This document shows positions 62,337-64,000 of a stretch of 64,000 bases of DNA, in pieces; positions within the stretch are counted from its first letter, which is position 1, and every line of letters begins with the position of its first letter. The translations under genes were made by a program, and so were the position numbers. The stretch spans positions 1 through 64,000 of the forward strand of contig JAFSAU010000008.1 of assembly GCA_017442155.1 (NCBI GenBank). The letters run 5' to 3'. Below the pieces are notes generated by a model. It did no database searches and was not told the DNA's origin. It was given only the letters and a program-made list of their open reading frames with translations. Source of the DNA: Clostridia bacterium (lineage in GTDB: Bacteria > Bacillota > Clostridia > UMGS1883 > UMGS1540).

Positions 62337-63397
62337 TTTAATATAACCTCCTCAATCTTCATAAGTTCGATGCCTGCCGGGCGGGTTTTGGATAACAGTA
62401 CGTATTCTGCGGGACAGGCGGTAACCATAATTTTGGCGTCAATATTTTTGGCATTCAGCCATCGGTTTTCTGCCACCTTTTCCATAACGTGCGGCATATA
62501 CTGATGCATGATAAGATTCCCCGCAAGCATGGTTTCCTTGCCGTGTAAAAACATTTCACGCACCTCACCACAGGCAGATAAAATGGAACGAATCGGCTCG
62601 ATTTCTTCTAAGTCCCGGGCCAAAAGGGGACTGTCTTGAGGCGTGAAAACCAGATCCTGCGCGCGGACCGGAAGTTTTCCGCTTTGGATTAAATCGGCTA
62701 ACAATTCTGTGAAGGTCAGGACCTCGGGCGCAAGTGTAATACCCCATTCCTTATATTCACGCTTCATAACCTTTGCATCTGCCGGGTCGTAGCAGATAAC
62801 CTTTTTATACTTTGCAAGTGTAGCAGCACATTTTTCCATTACAGTCTTAGTCTCTGCGGCGGCACCGATTAAGAATGACATAGAATAGCCGCTGCTTGGT
62901 TCATCCTGTAGCACCGTGAAGTCTACACCGGCCTTCTGCAGAAGCTGTACGGCCATCTTGGCACAACCCATTGCCCGGGTATCCTCACCGATAAAAAAGA
63001 GCGTGTCGCTATCTGCAAAGTCGGGGATTTTATTTTCATTTTTGAGTCTGTAAACGTTGCCCGTTTCCTGAAAATTTGCAAGCATCTTCAGGACATAGGG
63101 CGGGAGCTTTCCGTCAAGTGCCGCTCCAAGTCTTGCTTCCTTTGTAAACATAACGGGATCCCAACCGGTGGTGCAGTCCGCAACGCAGCCGCCGCAAAGG
63201 GCACATTCGTAAACGTTTGCAACAATATCTTCCGAAAATTCAACGGCTTCCCGTGCTACGAGGGAAAGCCCCAGTGCTCTGGCTCTGGCCGTATGCCGTT
63301 CCAGACCTGTAGCATTCCCAATCGGGCAGATGTGGTGACACATCCAGCAAAACCGGCAGGATTCAATATGTTCTCTTGATTTCTGTGTAAATTGCAT
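62327..63397 (-). CDS. Fe-S oxidoreductase subunit, GlcF/GlpC-like
   Basis: The ~356-residue protein has two N-terminal 4Fe-4S motifs (CRFCWMCHHICP and CALCGGCVADC) and a C-terminal region with Cys in GCAKMAVQL and ITACPAEY-type stretches, like the CCG domains of GlcF, GlpC and LldE-type proteins. It should pass electrons from the FAD oxidase encoded next to it to a further acceptor, here plausibly the fused Etf. The start is ATG 63397 because GGGAGGT lies six bases upstream; ATG 63412 overlaps that site and the preceding stop. Confidence 0.85.
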   Translation of the reverse strand: MQFTQKSREHIESCRFCWMCHHICPIGNATGLERHTARARALGLSLVAREAVEFSEDIVANVYECALCGGCVADCTTGWDPVMFTKEARLGAALDGKLPPYVLKMLANFQETGNVYRLKNENKIPDFADSDTLFFIGEDTRAMGCAKMAVQLLQKAGVDFTVLQDEPSSGYSMSFLIGAAAETKTVMEKCAATLAKYKKVICYDPADAKVMKREYKEWGITLAPEVLTFTELLADLIQSGKLPVRAQDLVFTPQDSPLLARDLEEIEPIRSILSACGEVREMFLHGKETMLAGNLIMHQYMPHVMEKVAENRWLNAKNIDAKIMVTACPAEYVLLSKTRPAGIELMKIEEVILKCL

Positions 63398-63411
63398 TTG
63401 TCTACCTCCCA

Positions 63412-64000
63412 TTAAAGCCCAAGCTTGAACGGATTCATAATTCCGTTGGGGTCAAGCTGTTTTTTGATTCCTTCAAAAACCTGCATGGCGGGACCATACT
63501 GCTCCTTCATAAGTCTGCCGAGCTTGATACCCACGCCGTGGTGGTCATTGACAACGCCGCCGTTTTTAAGGGCAGCCCGTACGCCGCAATTCCAGATTTC
63601 CTGATGCAGACGGAATGCCTCATGCGGATCCTGTGGCACGTCCTTGCCGTCTACAATAAATCTGTCATAAATCATGCAACCCCACTCATACCAATGGGAG
63701 AAATGTGCAATAAATTGTGCCTGCGGGAAGTTGGTCTCAATGGCTTCCTTCATTGCCCAGTAAATTTTTTCAATTTTATCATAAGGAGCGATGGTATCCA
63801 TTGTACCGTAGCACTGGGGGATATCCATCATGTGGCCGGGATAGAAGAAGGTGATCTTTTCTTTCCACCATTTTTCGCCGTATTCCGAACCCAGGTCTTC
63901 TGCACCATATTTTTTAAAGGTAGAGAGAAGCAGCTTTTCCTCTAAGGCTACCATTTCGCTAACGCCCTCAATGGCAAGGTTCATAAAGGCACCCGGCTTT
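63412..64000 (-). CDS. FAD-linked oxidase, GlcD-like, C-terminal part
   Basis: The frame stays open to the window edge (five more in-frame codons past ATG 63984), so the N-terminal FAD-binding domain lies outside. The visible ~195 residues are the substrate/cap domain of FAD-linked oxidases (glycolate oxidase GlcD, D-lactate and alkyl-DHAP synthase relatives): AHFSHWYEWGCMIYDRF, NGGVVNDHHGVGIKLGRLM and the typical ending GIKKQLDPNGIMNPFKL. VNDHHGVG holds the conserved His pair near the active site. It likely oxidises a hydroxy acid or a sugar-derived alcohol and hands electrons to the Fe-S protein and the fused Etf. The substrate is unknown. Confidence 0.88.
   Translation of the reverse strand, partial: KPGAFMNLAIEGVSEMVALEEKLLLSTFKKYGAEDLGSEYGEKWWKEKITFFYPGHMMDIPQCYGTMDTIAPYDKIEKIYWAMKEAIETNFPQAQFIAHFSHWYEWGCMIYDRFIVDGKDVPQDPHEAFRLHQEIWNCGVRAALKNGGVVNDHHGVGIKLGRLMKEQYGPAMQVFEGIKKQLDPNGIMNPFKLGL

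Overview
The window looks like a chromosome segment of an anaerobic Gram-positive bacterium of the class Clostridia, most likely gut- or rumen-associated. The reasons are near-consensus TTGACA/TATAAT promoters, strong AGGAGG-type ribosome binding sites with frequent TTG and GTG starts, S-layer homology (SLH) surface proteins, indolepyruvate:ferredoxin oxidoreductase, a FAD/Fe-S/Etf oxidation module and an L,D-transpeptidase. No species can be named from the sequence alone.

Layout. (1) 1-6570 (+): an AT-rich four-gene operon for a surface polysaccharide: membrane-anchored glycoside-hydrolase-like protein (5' end outside the window), HEAT-repeat membrane protein, family 2 glycosyltransferase, and a membrane c-di-GMP phosphodiesterase. 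(2) 6646-7164: two truncated insertion sequences joined head-on. (3) 7294-15662 (+): prfA, a sodium:solute symporter, iorAB, a PLP enzyme of the methionine gamma-lyase family, then rpsB-tsf behind a strong promoter and a structured leader. (4) 15672-26217: an AraC-type regulator divergent from a run of secreted carbohydrate-binding and glycoside-hydrolase-like proteins, one SLH-anchored. (5) 26228-33242: L,D-transpeptidase, a PP2C-like phosphatase, a structured repeat element, then a purine operon with a split IMP-forming step, ending in a GatD-like protein without its nucleophile. (6) 33334-43953: a repeat, tRNA-Pro(CGG), an Lrp-aminotransferase pair, a five-gene glmM operon, htpG, and an epoxyqueuosine-reductase-like gene behind an array of mini-hairpins. 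(7) 44161-51050: a MerR-family regulator, a textbook MerR-type promoter (19-bp spacer filled by a palindrome) and three SLH surface proteins. (8) 51202-64000 (-): an RpiR regulator and a tightly packed catabolic operon that runs out of the window.

The most unusual system is region 8. A GlcD-like FAD oxidase, a GlcF/GlpC-like Fe-S protein and a fused EtfB-EtfA protein lie in one operon with an inositol-type lower pathway (IolB-like isomerase, PfkB kinase, class II aldolase), a xylulokinase-type kinase, NagA, a NagB-fold protein with altered catalytic residues, and three cytoplasmic esterase-like hydrolases. This reads as import and de-esterification of a modified sugar, flavin-based oxidation, isomerisation, phosphorylation and aldol cleavage. 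The substrate cannot be told from the sequence.

Regions 1 and 7 look more AT-rich than the rest and may have been acquired separately; this is a visual impression, not a calculation.
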